Assembly: GCF_001429185.1 (NCBI RefSeq)
Contig: NZ_LMIW01000010.1
Span: forward strand, 62,001 to 126,000
Direction of reading: 5' to 3'
Length of the DNA: 64,000 nt
Origin: Terrabacter sp. Root85
GTDB lineage: Bacteria > Actinomycetota > Actinomycetes > Actinomycetales > Dermatophilaceae
Part shown: positions 38,763 to 47,831 of the stretch, in pieces
Layout of the letters: every line of letters starts with the position of its first letter
Position numbering within the stretch: the stretch's first letter is position 1
Notes under the pieces: model-generated
Database searches by the model: none
Told to the model about the DNA's origin: nothing
What the model saw: only the letters and a program-made list of their open reading frames with translations
Made by a program: the position numbers and the translations under genes

Positions 38763-39638
38763 ATGGCCACCCTGTCCCAGTGGATCGAGGGCGCTCGCCC
38801 CCGCACGCTGCCCGCCGCCGTCTCGCCCATCCTCGTCGGCACTGGTGCCGCCTACCAGACCGGTCACGTCGTCTGGGCGTACGCCGTCCTCGCCCTCGTC
38901 GTCGCCCTGGCCCTGCAGGTCGGGGTCAACTTCGCCAACGACTACTCCGACGGCATCCGCGGCACCGATGAGGTGCGCGTCGGGCCGGTGCGGCTCGTGG
39001 GCCAGCGGCTCGCCGCACCCCGCTCGGTCAAGATCGCGGCCTTCGCGTGCTTCTTCTTCGCCGCGCTCATGGGACTCGCGCTCGTCGGGCTGTCGGAGCT
39101 GTGGATCATGATCCCGATCGGCGCGGCCGCCATCGTCGCGGCCTGGTACTACACCGGCGGCACGCGGCCCTACGGCTATCTCGGCCTCGGCGAGGTCTTC
39201 GTCTTCGTCTTCTTCGGGCTCGTCGCGACCCTCGGCACCATGGCGACGATGACGCCGCCCACCGCCGCCGGCTGGTGGGGCGCCATCGGCGTCGGGTCGC
39301 TCGCCTCGGCGATCCTCGTCGCCAACAACCTGCGCGACATCCCGACCGACCGCGAGCACGGCAAGCGCACGCTCGCCGTGCGGATGGGCGAGTCAGGGAC
39401 CCGGGCCTTCTACGTCGCGCTGATCGCCGTCGCCTTCGTCATGACGGGCCTCGCCTCGCTCACCTCGCCGTGGGCCCTGCTCGCGCTCCTCGCGGCGCCG
39501 CTCGTCGTGCGGCCGATGCAGGCCGTCGTCGGGCGCGCCACGGGGCCCGGCCTCATCCCGGCCCTGGCCGGCACGGGGCAGTTCCAGCTCGCCTGGTCGC
39601 TGCTGCTCGCCGTCGGCCTGGCGCTCGGCCGCGTCTGA
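38763..39638 (+). CDS. menA: 1,4-Dihydroxy-2-naphthoate polyprenyltransferase
   Basis: 291 residues, UbiA family with about 8-9 helices. The two Asp motifs that bind Mg-prenyl diphosphate are NFANDYSDGIRGTD and NNLRDIPTDREHGKRTLAVR. It attaches the polyprenyl tail (made by the synthase at 7873-8892) to the naphthoate and decarboxylates it, producing demethylmenaquinone. ATG 38763 lies 19 bases after the small PLDc_N gene. Confidence 0.95.
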   Translation: MATLSQWIEGARPRTLPAAVSPILVGTGAAYQTGHVVWAYAVLALVVALALQVGVNFANDYSDGIRGTDEVRVGPVRLVGQRLAAPRSVKIAAFACFFFAALMGLALVGLSELWIMIPIGAAAIVAAWYYTGGTRPYGYLGLGEVFVFVFFGLVATLGTMATMTPPTAAGWWGAIGVGSLASAILVANNLRDIPTDREHGKRTLAVRMGESGTRAFYVALIAVAFVMTGLASLTSPWALLALLAAPLVVRPMQAVVGRATGPGLIPALAGTGQFQLAWSLLLAVGLALGRV

Positions 39639-39663
39639 GCCGGTGAACCGCCCAGCCGCTGAG

Positions 39664-39680
39664 CCGCTGCGCCGCAGCGG
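39664..39680 (+). terminator. Hairpin downstream of menA
   Basis: CCGCTGC-GCC-GCAGCGG, a perfect 7-bp GC stem with a 3-base loop, 26 bases after the menA stop. No T-run follows. Confidence 0.5.
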
Positions 39681-39766
39681 GTCGAGGTGATCCCTCGCGA
39701 CCGGGCGCGACGGCATACCTCGGCATTCGGCTGACGGGAGCCACGTCCCGGTGCCACCGTGGACGC

Positions 39767-40990
39767 GTGTCCGAGGAGATCGACGTCGTCGTCATCGGGG
39801 CCGGGCAGGCGGGCCTCGCGACGAGCCACGAGCTCGACCAGCGCGGCGTCGAGCACGTCGTCCTCGAGGCGAGCGTGCCCGGGTCGTCGTGGCTCGGCCG
39901 GTGGGACAGCTTCACCCTCGTCGGCCCCAACCACACCGTCCGCCTGCCGGGCGCCGCCTATGCCGGCGACGACCCCGGCGGCTTCATGACCCGCACGGAG
40001 GTGGCCGGGCACCTGCAGGCGTATGCCGGCCGGCTCGGTCGGGTGCGCGAGGGGGTCCCCGTGCACGGGCTCTGGAGACGCGACGGCGCGTTCGAGCTGC
40101 GCACCGACGACGACACGATCCGCAGCCGCATCGTCGTCGTGGCGACAGGCGCCTACCAGCAGCCACTCCGACCGGCAGCGGTCGCCGGTCTCTCGCCGGA
40201 CGTGCCGTGCATCGACGTGCTCGGCTACCGGAACCCGGGCGCGCTGCCCGACGGCGCGGTGCTCGTCGTGGGCAGCGGACAGAGCGCGTGCCAGATCGCC
40301 GAGGAGCTCGCGCTGTCGGGGCGGGACGTCGTCATGGCGTGCGGCAGGGCGCCGTGGTTCCTGCGGCGGGTCGGCGGCCGCGACCTCTTCGAGTGGCTGA
40401 TGGACTCGAGCTTCTACGAGCAGACGCCCGACCAGCTACCGAGCCCGGCGGCGCGGCACGGCGCCAACGTCCAGGCGAGCGGCGCCGGCGGCGGTCACGA
40501 CCTGCACTACCGGACGCTCGCCGCGCTCGCGGTGCGCCTCGTGGGACACCTCGTCGACATCGACGGCCACACGGCGCGCTTCGCGCCCGACCTGCCCGAG
40601 GTCATCGCCGCCGGCGACGCCGGGTTCGGGTTCGTGCGCGACACCATCGTCGCTGGGTGCCGGGAGCGCGGGATGCCGGCACCCGAGATCCCGGAGCCGG
40701 GCCCTCTCGACACGTCGGCGCCCACCGAGCTCGACCTGCGGGGCTTCGGAGCGGTCGTCGTGGCCACGGGCTTCCGCTCGCGCTACACCGAGTGGGTCGA
40801 CGTCCCCGGGCTCGTCGACGAGCAGGGGTTCCCCGTGCACGTCGACGGCGAGAGCGTCGTGGCCCCCGACCTGCACTTCGTCGGCGTCCACTTCCTGCGC
40901 CGGCGCCGCTCGTCCCTGCTCTTCGGCGTCGGGGACGACGCCACGGCCACGGCCACCCGCATCGCCACCCGGCCCGGCCTCCCCACCTGA
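39767..40990 (+). CDS. Flavin-dependent monooxygenase-like oxidoreductase (CzcO/FMO type)
   Basis: 407 residues. N-terminal FAD motif IDVVVIGAGQAGLATSHELD (residues 5-24), second dinucleotide (NADPH) motif LVVGSGQSACQIAEEL near 166, and ATGFRSRYTEWV near 340, as in class B flavoprotein monooxygenases. Substrate unknown; no neighbouring pathway points to one. The GTG at 39767 matches the family start. It ends against the palindromic repeat array at 41.0 kb. Confidence 0.8.
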   Translation: MSEEIDVVVIGAGQAGLATSHELDQRGVEHVVLEASVPGSSWLGRWDSFTLVGPNHTVRLPGAAYAGDDPGGFMTRTEVAGHLQAYAGRLGRVREGVPVHGLWRRDGAFELRTDDDTIRSRIVVVATGAYQQPLRPAAVAGLSPDVPCIDVLGYRNPGALPDGAVLVVGSGQSACQIAEELALSGRDVVMACGRAPWFLRRVGGRDLFEWLMDSSFYEQTPDQLPSPAARHGANVQASGAGGGHDLHYRTLAALAVRLVGHLVDIDGHTARFAPDLPEVIAAGDAGFGFVRDTIVAGCRERGMPAPEIPEPGPLDTSAPTELDLRGFGAVVVATGFRSRYTEWVDVPGLVDEQGFPVHVDGESVVAPDLHFVGVHFLRRRRSSLLFGVGDDATATATRIATRPGLPT

Positions 40991-41001
40991 CCCACCCCGC
41001 C

Positions 41002-41108
41002 CACTCGAGTGAGCGCCCCGTCCCACTCGACTGAGCGCTCCGTCACACGATCGTGGGACCGGTGTGACGGCGTACTCACTCGACTGTGGTTGGGCGCTCA
41101 CTCGAGTG
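41002..41108. repeat. Mirror-image array of CACTCGAGTGAGCGC repeats around a hairpin
   Basis: Copies: CACTCGAGTGAGCGC (41002-41016), CACTCGACTGAGCGC (41024-41038), then in opposite orientation TCACTCGACTG (41076-41086) and GCGCTCACTCGAGTG (41094-41108). A perfect 8-bp stem CGTCACAC/GTGTGACG (41041-41069) stands at the centre. The array fills the space between two convergent genes, so it may be a bidirectional terminator. Confidence 0.75.
41041..41069. terminator. Central hairpin of the repeat array, likely bidirectional terminator
   Basis: CGTCACAC (41041-41048) and GTGTGACG (41062-41069), 8-bp perfect stem, 13-base loop, between the convergent oxidoreductase and DUF4229 genes. Confidence 0.5.
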
Positions 41109-41119
41109 GATGTCGGCGC

Positions 41120-41446
41120 TCAGCGGTCGGCGTTGCGGGGGTCCTCGGTGGCCGCGGCACCCGTGGTGTCGGCGTCGCGGAGCGGGCGCTCGTCCTCGAG
41201 GTCCTCGGCGAACTCGTCGCTCGTCGGGTCGACCGCGTGCTTCGCCTCGAGCTTGGCCTCGTGGCGCTCGACGAGCTTGGCCGTGATCTCGTCGCGCATG
41301 CCGCGCAGCAGGATGTAGGACGCGGCCGCCGAGGCGATCGCCGAGGCACCGAGCAGGAGCACGGGGTTGTTGCGCAGGCCGATGAGCCAGAAGAGGAAGA
41401 GGAACCCGAAGAAGATGAGGATGCGGAGCAGGGAGTAACGGACCAT
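41120..41446 (-). CDS. DUF4229 membrane protein
   Basis: 108 residues. Two helices (about 6-24 and 28-47), with MVRYSLLRILIFFGFLFLFW at the N-terminus, then an acidic cytoplasmic tail. This matches DUF4229, an actinobacterial family often placed after the cytochrome c biogenesis genes. It starts 12 bases after ccsB and ends the operon; role unknown, possibly accessory to heme handling. Confidence 0.75.
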   Translation of the reverse strand: MVRYSLLRILIFFGFLFLFWLIGLRNNPVLLLGASAIASAAASYILLRGMRDEITAKLVERHEAKLEAKHAVDPTSDEFAEDLEDERPLRDADTTGAAATEDPRNADR

Positions 41447-41458
41447 GTCAGATCACCG

Positions 41459-42469
41459 TCACATGCCCGAGTAGTTGTGCATGCCCACGAAGGTCGAGAC
41501 GAGGTTGACCAGCGTGAAGTTGATGATGACGGCGACGTAGCCCGCGAGCGCGATGTACATCGACTTGCGGTGGTCGACGCCGGCCGTCGCGCGGCCGTGC
41601 ATGTAGGCGGCGTAGACCGTCCAGATGACGAAGGTCCAGACCTCCTTGGGGTCCCACTGCCAGTAGGCGCCCCAGGCCTGCTTGGCCCAGATGGCTCCCG
41701 CGATGAGCGTGAACGTCCAGAGGATGAAGGCCACCATGTTGAGGCTGTATGCCGTCCGCTCGAGCGAGGCGGACGACGGCAGCGACTCGATGAAGTTCGG
41801 CTTGGCCGGCGGCTTCTCCTCACGGCGCAGGCGCACGAGGTAGAGCAGGCCGACCGCGAAGGCCAGCGTGAAGAAGGCGACGGCGAGGAAGGCCACGGAG
41901 ACGTGGATGCCGAGCCAGTAGGACTTGAGGGCCGGCATGAGCTCGCCGGCCTCGGTGTAGAGCACCGTCAGGGCGAGACCGAGGACGAGGAGGATGGGCG
42001 TGACGATGAAGACGCCGAGCCACTGCCAGTTGTTGCGCTTGGCGAGCACGCTGTAGGCGGCACCGACCGCCGCCGTGGCGGCCGTCGCGAACTCGAACAT
42101 GTTGCCCCACGGCGGGCGGCCCACGGCGAGGCCGCGCATGAGCACCGACGCGACGAGCAGCGCCGACGCGAGGTAGGTGAGCATCAGGGCGATGCTGCCC
42201 CGCTGGCGGCTCTTGAGGCTCTCCTCGAAACCCGGTCCGGCAGCGTACGGCGTTGCCGGACGTCGCTCGGCCGGGGTCGGGGCGCCGGCACCGACGAGGA
42301 CGCCCTCGCGCTCGTTGGCGGCGACCTCGGCACGGGACTCGGCGACGGCCTTCGAGTCGGCCACCTTCGGTGCTCGCGCGGCCAGGTGCCAGGTGAAGGC
42401 GAGCATGGCGAGCGTGTAGACGATCATCGACGCGTAGAGCGCGGCGTTGGCGTTGGCTGCGAGGTTCAC
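41459..42469 (-). CDS. ccsB: Cytochrome c biogenesis protein CcsB/CcsA (heme lyase/exporter)
   Basis: 336 residues, about 8 helices. The heme-handling WWD-type motif is recognisable in WAKQAWGAYWQWDPKEVWTF, with flanking conserved His residues (WLGIHVSVAFLAVA, YMHGRATAGVDHRKSM). With ResB it forms the system II complex that exports heme and attaches it to CXXCH apocytochromes. The GTG at 42469 shares GTGA with the resB stop. A hydrophilic insert sits after helix 1 (about 35-85). Confidence 0.93.
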   Translation of the reverse strand: MNLAANANAALYASMIVYTLAMLAFTWHLAARAPKVADSKAVAESRAEVAANEREGVLVGAGAPTPAERRPATPYAAGPGFEESLKSRQRGSIALMLTYLASALLVASVLMRGLAVGRPPWGNMFEFATAATAAVGAAYSVLAKRNNWQWLGVFIVTPILLVLGLALTVLYTEAGELMPALKSYWLGIHVSVAFLAVAFFTLAFAVGLLYLVRLRREEKPPAKPNFIESLPSSASLERTAYSLNMVAFILWTFTLIAGAIWAKQAWGAYWQWDPKEVWTFVIWTVYAAYMHGRATAGVDHRKSMYIALAGYVAVIINFTLVNLVSTFVGMHNYSGM

Positions 42470-44217
42470 GAGCGGTCGGTCCGTTCTGCAAGGCGGTCGT
42501 GCACGCCGGTCGTGATCGCGGAGACGATCGCGGCGAGCCCGGGGTCGGAGTCCTTCGAGAGGCCACCGATGGTGACCACGGTAGCCGGTCGCCCGTCGGC
42601 GCCGGCAGGGCTGTCGAGCGTGCCGCCGTCGGGGCCGTCGCCCGTGGTGGCGGGGGCCGGCCGCACGCGGACGAAGACGCGGCGGCGCTTGATCGTGAGC
42701 CCGAGGATCAGGCCGAGCGTCGCGAGGATCGCGCAGACGAGGCTGATCGGGGCGCCGGGGTCGGTGCGCACGGACAGGCCGGCGAAGCGCTTGACGCTGT
42801 CGAAGGTGATCGAGCCGCGGTCGCCCGGGAGCTGGTAGGTCTGGCCGGGCTTGAGGCGGATCAGCGCGGGCGAGCCGTCGGCCTTGGTGACCTGCTTCAT
42901 CTCGTCGGTGTTGAGCGTGTAGACCGACTGCGGCGCGCCACCCGGGAAGAGGTTGCCCTCCCAGACCGAGAGCGCCACCTCGGGGTTGTTGGTGTCGGGG
43001 AAGATCGACACCGGCCCGTTGGTGAAGCTCGGCTCGGCGGTCGGCAGGAAGAAGCCGGTGAAGCCGAGCTGCTTCGGCGAGGCCGACGGCACCTTGATGA
43101 CGCCGACCGAGCGGTAGTTGCCGTCCTGCGGCAGGAACGGCGTCGCCTCGCGGTAGAGCACGGAGCCCTTGGCGTCCTTGACCGTGATGACGGGCGTGTA
43201 GCCGTTGCCGAGCAGGAAGATGTCGGCGCCGTCGACGGTGATCGGGTGGTTGACCGAGACGTTCTCGCTGCTCTTCGGGGCGCCGGGCGAGCTCTGCAGC
43301 GTCGTCTGCGCGTCGAAGAGGCGCGGCGTGCCGAACGAGCGGCCGGGCGTCTCGTTGAACTCGACGTGGAGCTTGTCGAGCGAGAGGACGAAGGGCGGCA
43401 GCGTCTCGGTGTCGACCCACGGGCCGGGCGAGATCGTGTTGTAGGTGCCCGCGGACGACGCGAACTTGTCGCCCTCGGCGAGGATGATGTCGCCGCGCCA
43501 GCCGAGCAGGTGGCCGACCGCCATGCCGATGATGATGCCGGTCAGGGCCAGGTGGAAGAGCAGGTTGCCGGTCTCGCGGAGGTAGCCGGACTCGGCGGAG
43601 ACGCTCGTCGCGTCGTGCGAGTGCAGCCGGAACCGCTTGCGCTTCAACACGGCCCGCGCAGCCGAAAGCGCCTCGTCGGGCGAGAGGGTCGTCGTGATCT
43701 CGGCGTGCTCGTCGAGACGCTTGAGCCGGGCGGGGGCGCGCGGCGGCCGCGAGCGCAGGGCCGACAGGTGCACCTTCGTGCGCGGCACGATGCAGCCGAC
43801 GAGGGAGACGAAGAGCAGCAGGTAGATCGCCGAGAACCACGGCGACGCGTAGACGTCGAAGAAGCCGAGCTTGTCGAGCCACGGCGAGCTCGTCGGGTTC
43901 TGGGCGATGTAGTCGGCGACCCGGCCGGCGTCGATGTTGCGTTGCGGGAAGATCGAGCCCGGGACGGCGGCGATGGAGAGCAGCAGGAGCAGGAAGAGCG
44001 CCGTGCGCATGCTCGTCAGCTGGCGCCAGCCCCAGCGGAGCATCCCGATCGCGCCGAGGGTGGGAAGCGTCGGCTCCTGGCGGTCGGGACGCATCCCCGT
44101 GCGTATGCCGTCGCTGGGCGTCGCGCCGGCCGTGGCCTTCCGGGTTGCGGCCGCGTCGACGGACGTGTCGGCCGTGGCGGTGGCCTCGCCGGTGGTGGGG
44201 TCGGTGTCGGTGCTCAT
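42466..44217 (-). CDS. resB: Cytochrome c biogenesis protein ResB/Ccs1
   Basis: 583 residues. Three N-terminal helices (TSMRTALFLLLLLSIAAVPG; WFSAIYLLLFVSLVGCIVPR; NLLFHLALTGIIIGMAVGHL), a large outer domain, and a fourth helix near 480 (LVCAILATLGLILGLTIKRR). This is the typical ResB layout, the periplasmic-side partner of CcsB in system II. It lies 1 base after ccdA. The first 50 residues are a low-complexity Thr/Ala region. Confidence 0.93.
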   Translation of the reverse strand: MSTDTDPTTGEATATADTSVDAAATRKATAGATPSDGIRTGMRPDRQEPTLPTLGAIGMLRWGWRQLTSMRTALFLLLLLSIAAVPGSIFPQRNIDAGRVADYIAQNPTSSPWLDKLGFFDVYASPWFSAIYLLLFVSLVGCIVPRTKVHLSALRSRPPRAPARLKRLDEHAEITTTLSPDEALSAARAVLKRKRFRLHSHDATSVSAESGYLRETGNLLFHLALTGIIIGMAVGHLLGWRGDIILAEGDKFASSAGTYNTISPGPWVDTETLPPFVLSLDKLHVEFNETPGRSFGTPRLFDAQTTLQSSPGAPKSSENVSVNHPITVDGADIFLLGNGYTPVITVKDAKGSVLYREATPFLPQDGNYRSVGVIKVPSASPKQLGFTGFFLPTAEPSFTNGPVSIFPDTNNPEVALSVWEGNLFPGGAPQSVYTLNTDEMKQVTKADGSPALIRLKPGQTYQLPGDRGSITFDSVKRFAGLSVRTDPGAPISLVCAILATLGLILGLTIKRRRVFVRVRPAPATTGDGPDGGTLDSPAGADGRPATVVTIGGLSKDSDPGLAAIVSAITTGVHDRLAERTDRS

Positions 44218-44218
44218 G

Positions 44219-44962
44219 TCAGATCGCCACCCGGAAGCCGTTGACGAGCCGCACCTGGAGCCAGACGATGACGTCCTCCCAGACCCCGGTCAGCATGAGC
44301 AGGCCCACGGCGACGAGGAGCAGGCCGCCGACGTTCTGAAGGGCGCGGCGGTGCCGACGCAGCCAGTCGCTCGCCGTGCCGGCGCGCTCCCACAGCGCCG
44401 CCATGAGCACGAACGGCAGACCCAGCCCGATCGAGTAGACGGCGGCGAGCGCGAGGCCGCGTCCGATCGAGCCGGACTCGGCCGAGATCGGAGCAGCCAT
44501 GGCCTGGATGGCCCCGAGCGTCGGGCCCATGCACGGCGACCAGCCGATGGCGAAGGCGGCGCCGAGCAACGGTGCCCCCGCGAGTCCGGCACGCGGTCGC
44601 CAGCTCACCGGGGCGGCATACGACCGGCCGAGCCCGAGGAAGAGCAGACCCATGAGCAGGACCACGGCACCGCCGACGCGCAGCAGCGCGCTCTGGTGCT
44701 CGCGGAAGGCGAGGCCGACGGCAGAAACGGCAGCGGCCGCGATGAGGAAGACGACCGTGAAGCCGAGGACGAAGAGCAGCGCCCCGACGACGAGCCGCCC
44801 GCGCGACCGCTTCTCCAGCGACACGTCGGACAGACCGGTGACGTAGCCCAGGAAGCCGGGCACGAGAGGCAGCACGCACGGCGAGGCGAACGAGACGAAC
44901 CCGGCCACGAGGGCGACGAGCCCCGCGGCGAGGAGTGACCCGGAGGCGAGCTCGGTACCCAC
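44219..44962 (-). CDS. ccdA: Cytochrome c biogenesis CcdA (thiol electron transporter)
   Basis: 247 residues, six helices of the DsbD/CcdA family. The paired redox cysteines are present: [21 protein letters not shown] and [15 protein letters not shown]. It carries electrons across the membrane to the TlpA-like thioredoxin, keeping apocytochrome cysteines reduced. The GTG at 44962 has TGAGG 6 bases upstream and is 7 bases after tlpA; longer frames overlap tlpA. Confidence 0.93.
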   Translation of the reverse strand: MGTELASGSLLAAGLVALVAGFVSFASPCVLPLVPGFLGYVTGLSDVSLEKRSRGRLVVGALLFVLGFTVVFLIAAAAVSAVGLAFREHQSALLRVGGAVVLLMGLLFLGLGRSYAAPVSWRPRAGLAGAPLLGAAFAIGWSPCMGPTLGAIQAMAAPISAESGSIGRGLALAAVYSIGLGLPFVLMAALWERAGTASDWLRRHRRALQNVGGLLLVAVGLLMLTGVWEDVIVWLQVRLVNGFRVAI

Positions 44963-44969
44963 GAGGACC

Positions 44970-45584
44970 TCAGGCCTTCTCGGCGAGGACGTCGTCGATG
45001 AGGCCGAGCAGGGTCGTCGTCGAGACAGGACCGGAGACACGCGCCGCGATGCGGGCCTGGTGGTCGAGCACGAGCGTCGTCGGGGTGGCGGAGGCCTTGC
45101 CCTGGAGGGAGAGGATCGGGACGCCGCCGTCGTAGGCCAGCGACGGGTAGGTCACCTTGTTGGCGGTCTGGAAGGCGAGCCCGGTCTCGGGGCCCTCGAG
45201 CTTGTCGAGGCCGATGAACTCGACCTTCTTGCCCTTCGACTGCACGGTCTCCCAGGCCTTCTGCAGCGCGGGCGTCTCCTCGATGCAGGGTGGGCACCAC
45301 GAGCCCCAGACGTTGACGACGAGGACCGTGCCGGCGCGCTCGGCGCTGCTCCACGGCTTGCCCTCGAGGGTCGTGCCGTCGAGCTTCACCGGCTCGCCGC
45401 GGTCGGTGGCGGGCAGCTGCTCGATGGAGCCGTCGCCGGCGACGTAGCCCTTGCGGTCACCCGAGCGGGCTTGGTCCGCAACGGAGTTCGGGTCGGACGA
45501 GCAGGCGGCCGCGAACGTCACGAGGCCCCCGGCCATGGCCACGGCGCCCCACCGCAGTGCGGTGCGTCGGTCGAGGTGGTCCAT
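44970..45584 (-). CDS. resA: TlpA/ResA-type thiol:disulfide oxidoreductase, probable lipoprotein
   Basis: 204 residues. The N-terminus [20 protein letters not shown] is a lipoprotein-type signal with FAAACSSDP as lipobox. The thioredoxin fold shows [19 protein letters not shown] with the WCPPC active site. It reduces the CXXCH disulfide of apocytochromes with electrons from CcdA. ATG 45584 overlaps the phosphatase stop by one base. Confidence 0.92.
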   Translation of the reverse strand: MDHLDRRTALRWGAVAMAGGLVTFAAACSSDPNSVADQARSGDRKGYVAGDGSIEQLPATDRGEPVKLDGTTLEGKPWSSAERAGTVLVVNVWGSWCPPCIEETPALQKAWETVQSKGKKVEFIGLDKLEGPETGLAFQTANKVTYPSLAYDGGVPILSLQGKASATPTTLVLDHQARIAARVSGPVSTTTLLGLIDDVLAEKA

Positions 45585-46252
45585 CAGGCGCCCACGCTCT
45601 TGCTCGCCCTCGCGAGCAGCTCGGCGGCCGGCTCGGAGTACGTGATCGAGGCGAGCTCGTCGCCCCGGTAGGTCAGCGACGTCAGCGAGGCGAGCGTGCA
45701 CTCGCGCTTGCGCGGGTCGTGCCAGAGGCGCCGTCCCTCGAGCTTGTTGCGCACGGTCCAGACCGGCAGCTGGTGGCTCACGACGACGGCCTCGTGTCCG
45801 CGGGCGGCGGCGCGCGCGTCGGCGACGGCCGCGAGCATGCGGGTCGCGATGTCCTCGTAGGGCTCGCCCCAGGAGGGCTTCGTGATGTCGCGGAAGAGGT
45901 GCCAGTTGCGCGGGTGGAGCAGGTCCTTGGGGCTGACCGACCGGCCCTCGAACTGGTTCTCGGACTCGATGACGCGCGCGTCGGTGGCGATCTCGACGTC
46001 GTGGTCGGCCGCGATGGGGGCCGCGGTCTCCTGGGCGCGTTCGAGCGGTGAGGCGACGACGTGGGTGATGTCATTGGCTCGGAGGTGGGCCGCGACGAGA
46101 CACGCCATCTCCCGGCCGAGATCGGAGAGGTGGAAGCCGTCGAGGCGCCCGTAGAGCACGCCGTCGGGGTTGTGGACCTCACCGTGTCGCATGAGGTGCA
46201 CGACCGTGAGGTCGTCGGCGCCCGGCGCCACCCCGCTCGTGCTCTCACCCAT
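45584..46252 (-). CDS. Histidine phosphatase family protein (phosphoglycerate mutase-like)
   Basis: 222 residues. VVHLMRHGEVHNPDGVLYGR carries the catalytic RHG His (about residue 23), ASPLERAQETAAPIA the conserved Arg, and AVVVSHQLPVWTVRN the second His. A true glycolytic mutase is unlikely; small-molecule phosphatase activity is more probable. It is first in the cytochrome c maturation operon, an arrangement shared with mycobacteria (Rv0525-Rv0529). Confidence 0.86.
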   Translation of the reverse strand: MGESTSGVAPGADDLTVVHLMRHGEVHNPDGVLYGRLDGFHLSDLGREMACLVAAHLRANDITHVVASPLERAQETAAPIAADHDVEIATDARVIESENQFEGRSVSPKDLLHPRNWHLFRDITKPSWGEPYEDIATRMLAAVADARAAARGHEAVVVSHQLPVWTVRNKLEGRRLWHDPRKRECTLASLTSLTYRGDELASITYSEPAAELLARASKSVGA

Positions 46253-46259
46253 GGGCGAC

Positions 46260-46265
46260 AGTCTC
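46260..46265 (-). promoter_or_regulatory. -10-like element (GAGACT) of the phosphatase/ccs operon
   Basis: Minus-strand GAGACT lies 7 bases before the ATG at 46252, within TTGAGAGACTG, a string also found before hemL. No ribosome binding site is present, consistent with a leaderless start. Confidence 0.35.
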
Positions 46266-46408
46266 TCAAACGTCGTGCTCAGGACCGAATCCGCACCCGA
46301 GCCTGTGCACCCCCTGTGACGTGCAGCGACACCGAGCGGTGCCCCGCTGACGCGGCCCCACGCGTACGCCGTCGGTGGCGGTCCCCGACACCCGTGGCCG
46401 AGGTCACG

Positions 46409-46439
46409 CCGTCCGTGGGACGACCGGCGCCACGGACGG
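46409..46439. promoter_or_regulatory. Perfect 10-bp inverted repeat at the lysE promoter
   Basis: CCGTCCGTGG (46409-46418) and CCACGGACGG (46430-46439) are perfect arms with an 11-base spacer. It covers the expected -35 region of the lysE promoter (-10 at 46448). The geometry suits a dimeric repressor or activator. No local regulator gene is adjacent. Confidence 0.5.
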
Positions 46440-46447
46440 GGGCCGAC

Positions 46448-46453
46448 CTACAC
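46448..46453 (+). promoter_or_regulatory. -10 element of leaderless lysE-family promoter (TACACT)
   Basis: TACACT ends 8 bases before the GTG at 46462; no ribosome binding site is present. Confidence 0.45.
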
Positions 46454-46461
46454 TCCGTGAC

Positions 46462-47079
46462 GTGTCGTGGTCACTCTGGCTGACGCTCGTCGCGACGGGC
46501 GCGCTCATCTCCTTCACCCCCGGGGCCGGCGCCGTCAACACGATGGCCAACTCGCTCGGGTCCGGCTGGACCCGCTCGATCTGGGGCATCCTCGGCCAGC
46601 AGGTCGCGCTGCTCGCCCACATCGCCGTCGTGGCCGCCGGCGTCGGCGTCCTCGTCGCGGGCTCACCGGTGCTCTTCAACCTCATCCGGTATGCCGGCGC
46701 CGCCTACCTCGTCTACCTCGGGATCCGCCAGTTCCGGTCGCGCGCCGCGGCGGCACGGGTGGGTGAGGTGCAGCGGGAGCCGGCGTGGTCGATGTTCCGC
46801 CGCGGTCTGCTCGTCAACCTCACCAACCCGAAGGCCGTCGTCTTCTTCCTCGCGTTCACGCCGCAGTTCATCCGGCCGGAGCAGCCCCTGCTGCCGCAGT
46901 ACGCCGTGCTCGCCGCGACGGTGATCGCCATCGACGTCATCGTCATGTGGTTCTTCTTCGCCGCGGCGGCACGCGGGCTGGGGCGGCTGACCCAGCGCGA
47001 GTCGGGCCAGCGCACGCTCAACCGCGTCTTCGGCGGGCTCTTCGTCGGCGTCGGGGTGCTCCTCGCCGCCGTCCACTAG
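46462..47079 (+). CDS. LysE/RhtB family amino acid exporter
   Basis: 205 residues, six helices. The family signature is the N-terminal LISFTPGAGAVNTMANSLGS, followed by GAAYLVYLGIRQFRS and NLTNPKAVVFFLAFTPQFI. Members export amino acids or homoserine-like compounds; substrate not known. The GTG at 46462 gives the normal size; it is leaderless behind TACACT. It is monocistronic and converges on the ABM-like gene. Confidence 0.88.
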   Translation: MSWSLWLTLVATGALISFTPGAGAVNTMANSLGSGWTRSIWGILGQQVALLAHIAVVAAGVGVLVAGSPVLFNLIRYAGAAYLVYLGIRQFRSRAAAARVGEVQREPAWSMFRRGLLVNLTNPKAVVFFLAFTPQFIRPEQPLLPQYAVLAATVIAIDVIVMWFFFAAAARGLGRLTQRESGQRTLNRVFGGLFVGVGVLLAAVH

Positions 47080-47096
47080 CGCCCGGACGACCGGCG

Positions 47097-47717
47097 TCAG
47101 ACGAGCTCGGGCACGTCGAGGTGCGCGATGGCGAGGGAGAACTCGCCGATCTGGGTGATCCTCATGCCGGTCTCCTGCACGAGGTCGGCCCGCAGGCCCA
47201 TCGCCGCGTTGCGGGTCGCCATCATCGCCTGCGGTGAGTCGTACGTCGCGGTGACGCACGTCCGTCCCGCGGCCCGGTCGACGAAGAGGCTGGCGCTGCA
47301 GAAGCCCTCGAGCTGCTCGACCCGCGGCATGATGCCCATCCGGAAGGCGTCGAGCATCCGGTCGACCATGGCCGGGTCGCCGTCGGTCCACGTCACCCGG
47401 GCGGCGCAGCCGTCGGCCACGCGGTGGTCACGGTGGAGGTAGGCGATCTCCCACTCCTCGACGGTGGCCTCACCGCCGAGCAGGTCGGCCGCCTGCCGTC
47501 GGAGCGGGACGACGGTGTCGGCGGTGGCGCGCATCGCGGCATCGTCACGCCAGGCCGTCGTGACGATGCACTGGCCGCTGATGCGGTCGGCGACCATGGA
47601 CAGGCCCACGCAGCCGTCCATCGCCCTGACCTGCGGCATCACCACGTCCTGCACGTGTGCGATGCCGCTCTCGATCATGCCGGGACGGCCCAGGACCGTC
47701 GTGGAGCGTGCGTGCAC
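47097..47717 (-). CDS. Two-domain ABM-like (dimeric alpha-beta barrel) protein, unknown function
   Basis: 206 residues in two similar halves of about 100. The first has VQDVVMPQVRAMDGCVGLSM and the second MGIMPRVEQLEGFCSASLFV, each followed by a segment like TTAWRDDAAMRATAD or TATYDSPQAMMATRN; this suggests an internal duplication of the antibiotic biosynthesis monooxygenase fold (also found in heme-degrading enzymes). No catalytic residues can be assigned. The GTG at 47717 has GGGAGGTGG upstream. Confidence 0.55.
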   Translation of the reverse strand: MHARSTTVLGRPGMIESGIAHVQDVVMPQVRAMDGCVGLSMVADRISGQCIVTTAWRDDAAMRATADTVVPLRRQAADLLGGEATVEEWEIAYLHRDHRVADGCAARVTWTDGDPAMVDRMLDAFRMGIMPRVEQLEGFCSASLFVDRAAGRTCVTATYDSPQAMMATRNAAMGLRADLVQETGMRITQIGEFSLAIAHLDVPELV

Positions 47718-47831
47718 GACCCCACCTCCCTCGGTCGGGGCGGCACCCCGACGGCGCCGCCGTCACCGACCAGCGTCCTCCTCGTGGGTCGAGCCCACAA
47801 TCCCCGCTTGCCGTATGCCGTGTCGCCCGGT

